NCBI RefSeq assembly: GCF_004349065.1
Contig: NZ_SMKZ01000048.1
Coordinates: 1-54,344 of the forward strand
Direction: 5' to 3'
From: Jiangella asiatica
GTDB lineage: Bacteria; Actinomycetota; Actinomycetes; Jiangellales; Jiangellaceae
DNA: 54,344 bases
The notes below the pieces were generated by a model, which was given only the letters and a program-made list of their open reading frames with translations, searched no databases and had not been told where the DNA came from. Positions 17,493-25,062 of this stretch are shown piece after piece (position 1 is the first letter of the stretch; each line of letters starts with the position of its first letter). The position numbers were made by a program, and so were the translations under genes.

Positions 17493-18329
17493 GTGACCGT
17501 TTCGCCGACTTTGCCGCCCGCCGGCCTGGCCGCACGTGACGTCGACCTCGCCTACGGGCGCGATGTCGTCGTGCACGCCGCGTCGATCTCGCTCGCCGCC
17601 GGCACGGTCACCGCGCTGATCGGCCCCAACGGCAGCGGCAAGTCGACGCTGCTGCGCGCGCTGGCGCGGCTGCACCTGCCGGCCGCCGGCGCCATCAGTT
17701 TCGCCGACGGCGCCGACGTGCTCGCCCTGGACGGGCGCGAGCTGGCCCGGCGCATCACGCTGCTGGCGCAGAGCCGCACCACACCCGGCGGGCTCAGCGT
17801 GCGTGAGCTGGTCGAGTTCGGCCGCCACCCGCACCGCGCCCGATGGAGCGGACGCGACCCGGGCGGCGCCGGCGCGATCGAGCGGGCCATGGCACTGACC
17901 GGCATCGATGAGCTGGCCGACCGCCCGGTTCAGGCGCTTTCCGGCGGCCAGGCCCAGCGCGTGTGGCTGGCCAGCTGCCTGGCGCAGGACACCGGCCTGC
18001 TGCTGCTGGACGAGCCGACCACGTTCCTCGACCTGCGCTACCAGATCGAGATCCTCGACGTCGTCCGCGAGCTCGCCGACGAGCACGGCATCGGTGTCGG
18101 GCTCGTCCTGCACGACCTCGACCAGGCGGCCGCCGTGGCCGACCGGGTCCTCCTGCTCGAAGCGGGCCGCGTCACCGCCGACGGGTCTCCGCACGACGTC
18201 CTGACGCCCGAGCACCTGAGCCGGGCCTACGGGATCCGGGTCGACGTCCATGTCGACCCGGCGGACGGCCGCATCCACACCCGCGCCGTCGGCCGCCACA
18301 ACGAGCGGGCCACCGCCACCACGAGATGA
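17493..18329 (+). CDS. Iron-siderophore ABC transporter ATPase (FecE-like)
   Basis: A 278-aa ATPase with Walker A GPNGSGKS, signature ALSGGQAQR, Walker B GLLLLDEPTTFLDL and an intact H-loop (LVLHDLDQA). GRHPHR and the DLRYQIE region are typical of FecE/FhuC ATPases. GTG at 17493 is chosen because it follows the iron box directly; a longer frame would put the operator inside the gene. No ribosome binding site is seen, so the mRNA may be leaderless. It leads the operon ATPase, binding protein, fused permease, an unusual order with the ATPase first. Confidence 0.9.
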   Translation: MTVSPTLPPAGLAARDVDLAYGRDVVVHAASISLAAGTVTALIGPNGSGKSTLLRALARLHLPAAGAISFADGADVLALDGRELARRITLLAQSRTTPGGLSVRELVEFGRHPHRARWSGRDPGGAGAIERAMALTGIDELADRPVQALSGGQAQRVWLASCLAQDTGLLLLDEPTTFLDLRYQIEILDVVRELADEHGIGVGLVLHDLDQAAAVADRVLLLEAGRVTADGSPHDVLTPEHLSRAYGIRVDVHVDPADGRIHTRAVGRHNERATATTR

Positions 18330-18339
18330 CGAGGTACCC

Positions 18340-19350
18340 ATGAGAACAGGGCGCGCACTCGCCGCGCTGTCGACGGCGTTCCTGCTGGTCGCCGCCGCGT
18401 GCGGGACGACGGAGGACGCCGCCGGCGACGACGAGGCCACCGAGGCCGCGTCCACTGGTGACGGCGGGTCCGAAGACTCCGGGCCGATCACCGTCACCGA
18501 CGCCCGCGGCGTCGAGGTGACGCTCGAAGAGCCCGCGGTCCGGGTGGCCGGCACCGAGTGGAACGTCATCGAGCACCTCGTCTCGCTCGGCGTCATGCCG
18601 GTGGGCGTCTCCGACATCCAGGGCTACGAGACCTGGGTCAGCTCCGCACCGCTGGACGACACCCCCACCGACATCGGCACCCGCGGCGAGCCGAGCCTGG
18701 ACACGCTCGCCCGGCTCGACCTCGACCTGGTGCTCGTCACCGACAGCCTGGTCGAAGGCGCCATCGAGCAGATCGAGCAGACCACGCCGGTGGTCGTCGT
18801 CCCCGGCGGCGACTCGCAGGACAACATCAACCAGATGTTCGAGAACCTCGACCTCGTCGCCGAGCTGACCGGTACCCAGGACCGGGCGGCGGAGCTGCGT
18901 GACGAGTTCGACGCCAAGATCGAGGAAGGGCGCGCGGCCGTCGAGGACGCCGGCGCCGCCGGTGACCCGGTCGCGTTCGCCGACAGCTGGGTCGACGCCG
19001 GCACGGTGAGCATCCGGCCGTTCGCCGAGGGCTCTCTGGTCTCGGACGTCTTCGCGGAGATGGGTCTGGAGAACCCGTGGCCGATGGAGGGCGACCCGGT
19101 GTACGGGCTGGCCCAGGCCGACGTCGAGGGCCTCACCGTGCTGCCCGAGGACATTCGCTTCTGGTACATCGCCAATGAGGTGGACGGTGGCGACGCGTTC
19201 GCCGACAACCTGGCCGACAACGCCATCTGGCAGTCGCTCCCGTTCGTCCAGAGTGGCAACGTGCACCGGTTCCCCGACTCGCTGTGGATGTTCGGCGGCC
19301 CGACCTCGATGATGCAGTTCGTCGACGCCGCCGTCGACGCGCTCGGCTGA
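18340..19350 (+). CDS. Iron-siderophore substrate-binding lipoprotein
   Basis: A 336-aa lipoprotein of the FecB/FhuD class. The signal sequence ends LVAAAC (Cys about residue 20), followed by an acidic linker and a periplasmic-binding fold (PITVTDARGVEVTLEEPAVR, then LGVMPVGVSD, RGEPSLDTLARLDLDLVL). These proteins deliver ferric siderophore to the FecCD permease. The ATG at 18340 follows GAGGT and lies 10 bp after the ATPase stop. The C-terminus (DSLWMFGGPTSMMQFVDAAV) is typical of family members. The siderophore type cannot be told. Confidence 0.9.
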   Translation: MRTGRALAALSTAFLLVAAACGTTEDAAGDDEATEAASTGDGGSEDSGPITVTDARGVEVTLEEPAVRVAGTEWNVIEHLVSLGVMPVGVSDIQGYETWVSSAPLDDTPTDIGTRGEPSLDTLARLDLDLVLVTDSLVEGAIEQIEQTTPVVVVPGGDSQDNINQMFENLDLVAELTGTQDRAAELRDEFDAKIEEGRAAVEDAGAAGDPVAFADSWVDAGTVSIRPFAEGSLVSDVFAEMGLENPWPMEGDPVYGLAQADVEGLTVLPEDIRFWYIANEVDGGDAFADNLADNAIWQSLPFVQSGNVHRFPDSLWMFGGPTSMMQFVDAAVDALG

Positions 19351-19363
19351 GCCCGCGGCAGCC

Positions 19364-21553
19364 ATGGCAGCGGCCACCGCGACCCCGCAGACCCCGGCGC
19401 CAAGGCCTGTGTCGGCGGCTCCGGAGCGCCCGGAACCGGCCGGCCCGCGCCGGCTCGGCCGGCTGGCGATGGTGGCCATCGGCCTCGCCGTCCTGATCGG
19501 TGTCACCGCCGTCATCCACCTCACCCAGGGCACCGCGCAGGTGAGCGCCGGCGACGTGCTGCGCTGGGCGCTGGGGCGCGGCGACGACGACGCCAGCGCG
19601 GTCGTGCTGGCGTCGCGGCTCCCCCGGCTGCTGGCCGCCGTCGTGGTCGGTGCGGCGCTGGGTGCGGCCGGCGCGGCGATGCAGTCGGTGTCGCGCAACG
19701 TCATGGCCTCGCCGGACACCCTGGCCGTCAACGCCGGGGCGCACCTGGCGCTGGTCACCGGCGCGACGTCCGGGGTGGCGCTGCCGCTGCTGGGCGCGGC
19801 CGGGGTGGCGTTCGTCGGCGGGCTGGGAGCCGCGGCCCTGGTGCTGGCGTTGTCCGGGCTCGGCGGCACCGGTGCGGTCCGGCTGGTCCTGGCGGGCTCG
19901 GCCATCGCCCTGGCGTTCCAGGCCCTCACCAGCACGCAGATCATCCTGTTCGCCGAGGAGACGCGCGGGCTGTTCGCGTGGGGCTCGGGGTCGCTGGGCC
20001 AGAACGGCCTGGACGGCGTGCGCACACTCGGGCTGGTCGCGGCGGTCGCGTTCGTGGCGCTGCTGGCGCTGGGCCGCAAGCTCGACCTCGTCTTCCTCGG
20101 CGACGACCACGCCCGGATGCTCGGCGTCAACGTGCGCCGGGTGCGGGTCGGTGCGGTCATGCTCGCGGTGCTGCTGTCCGCGGCCGCGGTGACGCTGGCC
20201 GGGCCGATCGGCTTCGTCGGCCTGGCCGCGCCGGCGCTGGTGCGGCTGGCCACCTCCGCCGTCCCCGGCCTGCACAAGCACGCCGTCCTGCTGCCGGTGT
20301 CGGCGGCCACCGGGATGCTACTGCTGCTCGCCTCCGACGTTATGCTGCGGGCCGCGATCGGTGCCCAGGACGCGCTCGAGGTGCCGACCGGCGTGATCAC
20401 CACGATCTTCGGCGCCCTCTTCCTCATCGCCCTGGCACGGCGCATCCGGGTGTCCGACGCGGTCCGGGAGCCACCGGCCGCCGGTGCCCGCGGCGGGGTC
20501 GGCCGGCGCCGCTACACCGTCATCCTGACGACGCTGATGGTCCTCACGGTCGCCGCGATGGTGGCCGGGGTCCTGCTCGGCGACACCCGGCTGCTGCTCG
20601 GCGACGTCGTCAACTGGCTGTCCGGGCAGGCCGGGCCGATCGTCACCGGCGTCATGGACACCCGGCTCCCCCGTGTGGGCGCCGCGATCCTGGCCGGTGC
20701 CTCGCTGGCGCTGGCCGGCGCCGTCATCCAGGCCGTGAGCCGCAACCCGCTCGCCGAGCCGGGCATCATCGGCGTCGCCGGCGGCGCCGGGCTGGGCGCG
20801 ATCTTCACCATCACGCTCGTCCCGCTGGCCGGCTTCTGGGCGATGGCCGGCATGGCCGGGGTGGGCGCCGGGCTGGCTGCGTTCCTGGTGTTCGCACTGG
20901 CGGCCAGGGGCGGCTTCGCCAGCGACCGGCTGGTGCTCATCGGCGTCGCGGTCTCGGCCGGCGCGCAGGCGCTGATCGTCGTCGTCATCACCCTCAGCGA
21001 CCCGTGGAACGAGGTCAAGGCGCTCACCTGGTTGGCCGGCTCCACCTACGGCCGGTCCTTCGAGCACCTGCTCCCGATGTCGCTGGCGCTGCTGGCCGCG
21101 CTACCGCTGCTCTACTCCATGCGGCACAGCCTGGACCTGCTCGCCGTCGACGACCACACGCCGCGGGTGCTGGGAGTCGACGTGCCGCGGGCCCGGATGG
21201 TGCTGCTGGCCTGCGCGGTGGTGCTGACCGGCGCCTCCGTCGCCGGTGTCGGCGTCATCACCTTCGTCGGCCTGGTGGCGCCGCACGCCGCCCGCGCACT
21301 CGTCGGCCGCCGGCACACCCGGGTGCTGCCGGTGGCCGCGCTGCTCGGCGCCACGCTGGTCTGCGCCGCCGACACCCTCGGCCGGACGGTGATCGCGCCG
21401 GCCCAGCTGCCGGCCGGGCTGGTCACCGCCATCGTCGGCGCGCCGTACTTCGTCTGGCTGCTCTACCGCACCCGCACGACGGCGAACAGCCCTCGGCGCC
21501 GGCAGGGTTGGCGTGCCCGCAAGCAGGCGCTGCAGGACGCCCAGTTCCCATGA
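19364..21553 (+). CDS. Fused FecCD-type iron-siderophore permease
   Basis: A 729-aa protein made of two FecCD permease modules in tandem (about residues 35-370 and 385-710), as in FhuB. Each module has about nine to ten helices and a coupling-type motif: LPRLLAAVVVGAALGAAGA with QSVSRNVMASPDTL in the first, LPRVGAAILAGASLALAGA with QAVSRNPLAEPGIIG in the second. GFVGLAAP and TFVGLVAPH are the paired conserved ends. A single polypeptide thus replaces the permease dimer. The last four codons lie in the left arm of a perfect palindrome that continues beyond the stop. Confidence 0.92.
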   Translation: MAAATATPQTPAPRPVSAAPERPEPAGPRRLGRLAMVAIGLAVLIGVTAVIHLTQGTAQVSAGDVLRWALGRGDDDASAVVLASRLPRLLAAVVVGAALGAAGAAMQSVSRNVMASPDTLAVNAGAHLALVTGATSGVALPLLGAAGVAFVGGLGAAALVLALSGLGGTGAVRLVLAGSAIALAFQALTSTQIILFAEETRGLFAWGSGSLGQNGLDGVRTLGLVAAVAFVALLALGRKLDLVFLGDDHARMLGVNVRRVRVGAVMLAVLLSAAAVTLAGPIGFVGLAAPALVRLATSAVPGLHKHAVLLPVSAATGMLLLLASDVMLRAAIGAQDALEVPTGVITTIFGALFLIALARRIRVSDAVREPPAAGARGGVGRRRYTVILTTLMVLTVAAMVAGVLLGDTRLLLGDVVNWLSGQAGPIVTGVMDTRLPRVGAAILAGASLALAGAVIQAVSRNPLAEPGIIGVAGGAGLGAIFTITLVPLAGFWAMAGMAGVGAGLAAFLVFALAARGGFASDRLVLIGVAVSAGAQALIVVVITLSDPWNEVKALTWLAGSTYGRSFEHLLPMSLALLAALPLLYSMRHSLDLLAVDDHTPRVLGVDVPRARMVLLACAVVLTGASVAGVGVITFVGLVAPHAARALVGRRHTRVLPVAALLGATLVCAADTLGRTVIAPAQLPAGLVTAIVGAPYFVWLLYRTRTTANSPRRRQGWRARKQALQDAQFP

Positions 21554-21611
21554 TCATCAACGGTTGGCGACGTTATCGCGTCGCCAACCGTTGATGATCA
21601 TGGGAACTGGG
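21540..21611. repeat. Palindromic repeat, family B, perfect 33-bp arms
   Basis: Arms 21540-21572 and 21579-21611 are perfect reverse complements with a 6-base loop (TTATCG). The left arm begins inside the permease gene, covering its last four codons and stop. The right arm ends 12 bp before the SDR start. The core TGATCATCAACGGTTGG also appears at 16-72. Probable terminator or dispersed palindromic element. Confidence 0.9.
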
Positions 21612-21623
21612 TAGGGGACCCGC

Positions 21624-22499
21624 ATGTCCACGGATCAGGCCGAACGCCCCAGCGAGTTCCCGCCGCAGCAGCAGGAACCCCCGGGTTCCACCGCCGCGAT
21701 GACCCCGACCCCCGACCATGGCGAGCGCAGCTACCGCGGCTCCGGCCGGATGACCGGACTGCGCACGCTGATCACAGGCGGCGACTCCGGCATCGGCCGG
21801 GCTGTGGCCATCGCGTTCGCACGCGAGGGCGCCGACGTCGCCATCACCCACCTGCCCGAAGAGGCCGACGACGCCGAGAGCACCGTCGCCCTGGTCACCG
21901 AGGCCGGCCGGCGGGGCGTCGCGTACGCCGCGGACCTGCGCACCCAGGAGGCCTGCGCCGACGTCGTCAACCGTGCGGTGTCCGAGCTGGGCGGCCTGGA
22001 CGTACTGGTGAACAACGCCGGCTACCAGATGGCCCGTGAGGGCGGCATCGAGAGCATCAGCCCGCAGCGGCTGGACCGGATCATGAAGACCAACCTCTAC
22101 GCGTTGTTCTGGATGACCCAGGCCGTGCTGCCGCATCTCCAGGCCGGGGGCTGCATCCTGAACAATTCCTCGATCCAGGCCTACGACCCGTCGGTGTCGC
22201 TGCTGGACTATGCCGCCACGAAGGCCGCGATCAACAACGCCACGGTGAACCTGGCCGCCGAGCTCGGGCCACGCGGCATCCGCGTCAACGCGGTCGCACC
22301 CGGGCCGATCTGGACGCCGTTGCAGCCGGCCACCCAGCCGGAGGAGAAGGTAACGAAGTTCGGCCAGGACACCCCGCTCGGGCGGGCCGGGCAGCCCGCC
22401 GAGGTGGCGCCGGCGTTCGTCTTCCTGGCCTCCCCGGGCGACGCCAGCTACGTCTCGGGAACGGTGCTGGGCGTCACCGGGGGCAAGCCGGTCTTCTGA
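21624..22499 (+). CDS. SDR family oxidoreductase
   Basis: A 291-aa short-chain dehydrogenase with an N-terminal extension of about 45 residues (PSEFPPQQQEPPGSTAAM), as in YhdF/YdaD-type stress SDRs. The cofactor motif is TGGDSGIGRA and NNAGY is present; the catalytic set is Ser in NNSSIQAYDPS and Tyr-x3-Lys in LDYAATKAA. It reduces or oxidises an alcohol/ketone with NAD(P)H; the substrate is unknown. The ATG at 21624 follows AGGGGA. The palindrome just upstream probably separates it from the iron operon. Confidence 0.9.
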   Translation: MSTDQAERPSEFPPQQQEPPGSTAAMTPTPDHGERSYRGSGRMTGLRTLITGGDSGIGRAVAIAFAREGADVAITHLPEEADDAESTVALVTEAGRRGVAYAADLRTQEACADVVNRAVSELGGLDVLVNNAGYQMAREGGIESISPQRLDRIMKTNLYALFWMTQAVLPHLQAGGCILNNSSIQAYDPSVSLLDYAATKAAINNATVNLAAELGPRGIRVNAVAPGPIWTPLQPATQPEEKVTKFGQDTPLGRAGQPAEVAPAFVFLASPGDASYVSGTVLGVTGGKPVF

Positions 22500-22509
22500 C
22501 GCGGGCCGG

Positions 22510-23817
22510 TCAGCGGTTCGTGTAGAGCAGTGGCCAGCCCGAGTCGGGACCCTCCGTCACAGGCACGGCCAGCTCGCACTCTCCGTCGAGGGTGCAGCGC
22601 ACCACACCGCCGGCAGTGCGATCGTCGCTCCAGACGTCGACGAGCAGTGTGCCGTCGGATTCCCAGCTGACGTAGCCGGGGTACCCGCCCTCGATGCGCA
22701 GGACGGGCTCGCCGGTGCGAGCGTCGACGACGGCGACCGAGCCAGGCGGACCGACCTCGGCCCCCTCCCCCCGAACCTCGTCGGCGACAGTCGGGGCATC
22801 CGGCGACGGCAGGTTCACCGCCAGCAGCCGTCCGTCCGGAGAGAACGCGTCCCGGCCGGCGTCGCCGGGCTCGAACGTCCAGGCCACGTTACCGGTGGCG
22901 GTGTCGACGACGCCGAAGGCGCGACCGTCGCTGTCGTTGCGCGGGCCGAGCACCGCGAGGTCAGCGCGCGGGGAGAACGCCCGGACGAATCCGTAGTCGG
23001 TCCACGGGATGAGGGTGTCGGCGTCCACGTCCCAGAGGTAGATGCCGCTCGGGTTGTTCGTGGCCGAGTCGAGCACCACCCGGCCGTCGGGAAGGAAACC
23101 CATCGCAACACCGATCGGGCCGTCGTCGCCGGTGCTCTCGCGCGTGTGCAGCACCTCGCCGGTCCGCGCGTCCGCAACGTAGACCACCGTGTCGCCCGGC
23201 CCGGAATCCTCGGTCTCCGTCGACCAGTCGTGCACGGACCACGCGACCTGGGTGCCATCGGGCGAGACGGTTACGTTGTAGACCTGCCCGGCGCCGAGCT
23301 GCGTCCGCCCGCCGTCCCGGGTGAACAGCCAGACCTCGAGGTTGCCCTCCCCCGAGTCGTCCGGAGCCGGCTCGACGAGTGCCACCAGGCCGCCGGCGAC
23401 CTCTTCCAGGACCCGGAAGGCCGGGAAGTCGCCCTCGAACGAAATCTCCCAGTCGCCGACGTGGATCACGCCGTCGGCGTAATAGGGCACGCCCGGCGCC
23501 GCGCCGGCCGACAGCGCGTCGAGGTCGAGCCTCACCGCCCCGCCGGCGCCCTGGTCCGGCACGTCGTCGGGGGCCGTGCCGCCCGACGCCGCTCCGTCCG
23601 ACGCGCTCTGGCGGGGCCGGTCTGTGGCCAGCGGATCGGCGACGACGAACAGCGTGCCGGCCGCGACCGCTACGGCGGTACCGCCCGCCGTCGCCACCAC
23701 GGTCAGCTTCCGGCGTCGCCGCGCCTGCCGCAGCACCTCGTCGGCCAGACCGGCGCGCGACGGAACGCGAGCGACGATGTCGTCCAGCGCGTCACGCAAC
23801 TGGTCTTCGAGCGTCAT
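22510..23817 (-). CDS. Membrane-anchored beta-propeller protein, possible anti-sigma factor
   Basis: A 435-aa protein. Residues 1-35 are cytoplasmic with a basic stretch (RQARRRRKL), one membrane helix spans about 37-58, and the external part carries PD40/TolB-like blades (SPDGTQVAWSV, LPDGRVVLDSAT, FSPDGRLLAVNLP). The ATG overlaps the SigE stop as ATGA, the usual arrangement for a sigma factor and its membrane regulator. Whether the short cytoplasmic tail binds SigE is inferred; no zinc-binding anti-sigma motif is present. Confidence 0.78.
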   Translation of the reverse strand: MTLEDQLRDALDDIVARVPSRAGLADEVLRQARRRRKLTVVATAGGTAVAVAAGTLFVVADPLATDRPRQSASDGAASGGTAPDDVPDQGAGGAVRLDLDALSAGAAPGVPYYADGVIHVGDWEISFEGDFPAFRVLEEVAGGLVALVEPAPDDSGEGNLEVWLFTRDGGRTQLGAGQVYNVTVSPDGTQVAWSVHDWSTETEDSGPGDTVVYVADARTGEVLHTRESTGDDGPIGVAMGFLPDGRVVLDSATNNPSGIYLWDVDADTLIPWTDYGFVRAFSPRADLAVLGPRNDSDGRAFGVVDTATGNVAWTFEPGDAGRDAFSPDGRLLAVNLPSPDAPTVADEVRGEGAEVGPPGSVAVVDARTGEPVLRIEGGYPGYVSWESDGTLLVDVWSDDRTAGGVVRCTLDGECELAVPVTEGPDSGWPLLYTNR

Positions 23818-24338
23818 GCTGATGCCTCCTCGGGAGTGGGAAGAGCGGCGTCGGCGGCCAGCTCTGGTGCGATGACACGCAGCCGGGCGAGGGCACGGGC
23901 CGTCTGGCTGCGGACCGTGCCGACCGAGCAGCCGAGGACCTCGGCGACCTCGCGCTCGGCCAGGTCCTCGTAGAACCGCAGGACGATGACGGCGCGTTGC
24001 CGCGGCGCCAGCCGCAGCAACGCCTGCCGCAGGTCGAGCCGGGCTTCGACTTCACCGGCCGCGTCGGCGACCGGCCGGTCCGGCGTGGACTCGACGGAGT
24101 CCTCCCGGACCAGCGAGCGCCGCCGCCACCGGGTGGCGCGGTCGTTGTAGATGGTGCGCCGGACGTAGGCCTCGGGGTTGTCGACCTTGTGCCACTTCCG
24201 GACCAGCTTGACGAGCGCCCCCTGGACGAGGTCCTCCGCCACATCGAGATCGCCGGTCAGGGCGTACGCGGTGCGGCGGAGGGCCAGCGAGCGGGAGTCC
24301 ACGAACTCCCGGAACTCGCTTTCTGCTTGCGAATCCAC
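23814..24338 (-). CDS. SigE family RNA polymerase sigma factor
   Basis: A 174-aa ECF-type sigma factor. Region 2 covers about residues 10-75 (RRTAYALTGDLDVAEDLVQGALVKLVRKW, then AYVRRTIYN), and region 4 about 105-160 (LAPRQRAVIVLRFYEDLAEREVAEVLGCSVGTVRSQ). SigE-family members direct transcription of envelope or stress genes. The GTG at 24338 follows GGAAGGA. It is first in a two-gene operon with the propeller protein. Target promoters are not identifiable here. Confidence 0.93.
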   Translation of the reverse strand: MDSQAESEFREFVDSRSLALRRTAYALTGDLDVAEDLVQGALVKLVRKWHKVDNPEAYVRRTIYNDRATRWRRRSLVREDSVESTPDRPVADAAGEVEARLDLRQALLRLAPRQRAVIVLRFYEDLAEREVAEVLGCSVGTVRSQTARALARLRVIAPELAADAALPTPEEASA

Positions 24339-24409
24339 ACTCGTCCTTCCGTCCGGTGGTGTCGTCCTCCCTCACAGACGCATGAGCGTGGCCTCACTAT
24401 GTCAGCCCG

Positions 24410-24925
24410 TCAGTCGTCGTCGTGGTCGTGACGGTCGCCGTCGTGGTCGTGACGGTCGCCGTCGTGGTCGTCGCGGTCGTCGTCGACGTCCACGCGGGTG
24501 ATCTCGCCGGTGCCGGCGTCGACGCGGACATCGTGCTCGACGCGGTCGTGGACGATCTCGACCTTCCACTCCAGCCGGCCGTGTTCCATCTCCCGCTCGA
24601 TCTCGCGGACCTCGCCGCCACCGACGTGGTCGACGGCGATCCCGGCGGCTTCGGCGCTGCTGATGGCCGCGTCGGGCTCGCTCGGCAGGGTGCTCGGCGA
24701 GTCGTCGGGCGTCGCGGAGTCGCTGGGGCTCGGCGAGTCACTGGGGCTCGGCGAGTCGTCGGGCGTCGCGGAGTCGCTCGGGCTGGGCGAGTCGTCCAGC
24801 GTGGCGGTCACCGCCGCCGGCGAGCCCCCGCCGCCGTCGTCCGTGGTGATCGCGAACGCCGTGCCGGCCGTGATCACCAGCGCGCCTGCCGCGGCCGCCG
24901 CCGCGAGAATGCGGTTCCTGGTCAT
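24410..24925 (-). CDS. Secreted PepSY-domain protein with Asp/His-rich tail
   Basis: A 171-aa exported protein: signal peptide or anchor (about residues 1-26), a Ser/Pro/Asp low-complexity linker built on repeated SPSPSDSATPDDS units (about 40-85), one PepSY domain (AISSAEAAGIAVDHVGGGEV to GEITRVDVDDD), and a C-terminal tail of repeated DHDGDRH units. PepSY domains often inhibit proteases or sense the envelope; the Asp/His tail could bind divalent metal. The ATG at 24925 follows GAGGAG. An 18-bp box upstream (25001-25018) matches one at the nearby response regulator. Confidence 0.82.
   Translation of the reverse strand: MTRNRILAAAAAAGALVITAGTAFAITTDDGGGGSPAAVTATLDDSPSPSDSATPDDSPSPSDSPSPSDSATPDDSPSTLPSEPDAAISSAEAAGIAVDHVGGGEVREIEREMEHGRLEWKVEIVHDRVEHDVRVDAGTGEITRVDVDDDRDDHDGDRHDHDGDRHDHDDD
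24419..24481. repeat. 21-bp tandem repeat inside the PepSY gene
   Basis: Three tandem 21-base units (24419, 24440, 24461). The first two are identical and the third has diverged in three places. They encode the Asp/His-rich tail and are a likely site of copy-number change by slippage. Confidence 0.8.
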
Positions 24926-25000
24926 GATGGTCTCCTCTGTCGTGTCCTCTCGGATGACCACCACGTTCGTCTCGATCGGCCTAGCGCCGCGCTGCCCGAC

Positions 25001-25018
25001 GGTTAAGCCACCCCTAAG
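25001..25018 (-). promoter_or_regulatory. Probable response regulator box, PepSY promoter
   Basis: Read on the minus strand it is CTTAGGGGTGGCTTAACC, with two half sites spaced 11 bp. It matches the box at 27100-27117 at 15 of 18 positions. It lies 75 bp upstream of the PepSY gene start and probably binds the regulator encoded at 26354-27037. Confidence 0.65.
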
Positions 25019-25062
25019 ACCTTCCGTCCCCCACCCGATCGCGTTGATCACGACGGCGAGAA

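Noticed and set aside
24419-24800. Repeats considered as a CRISPR array
   Set aside because: Units are contiguous, in coding frame and without spacers; they encode low-complexity protein segments.
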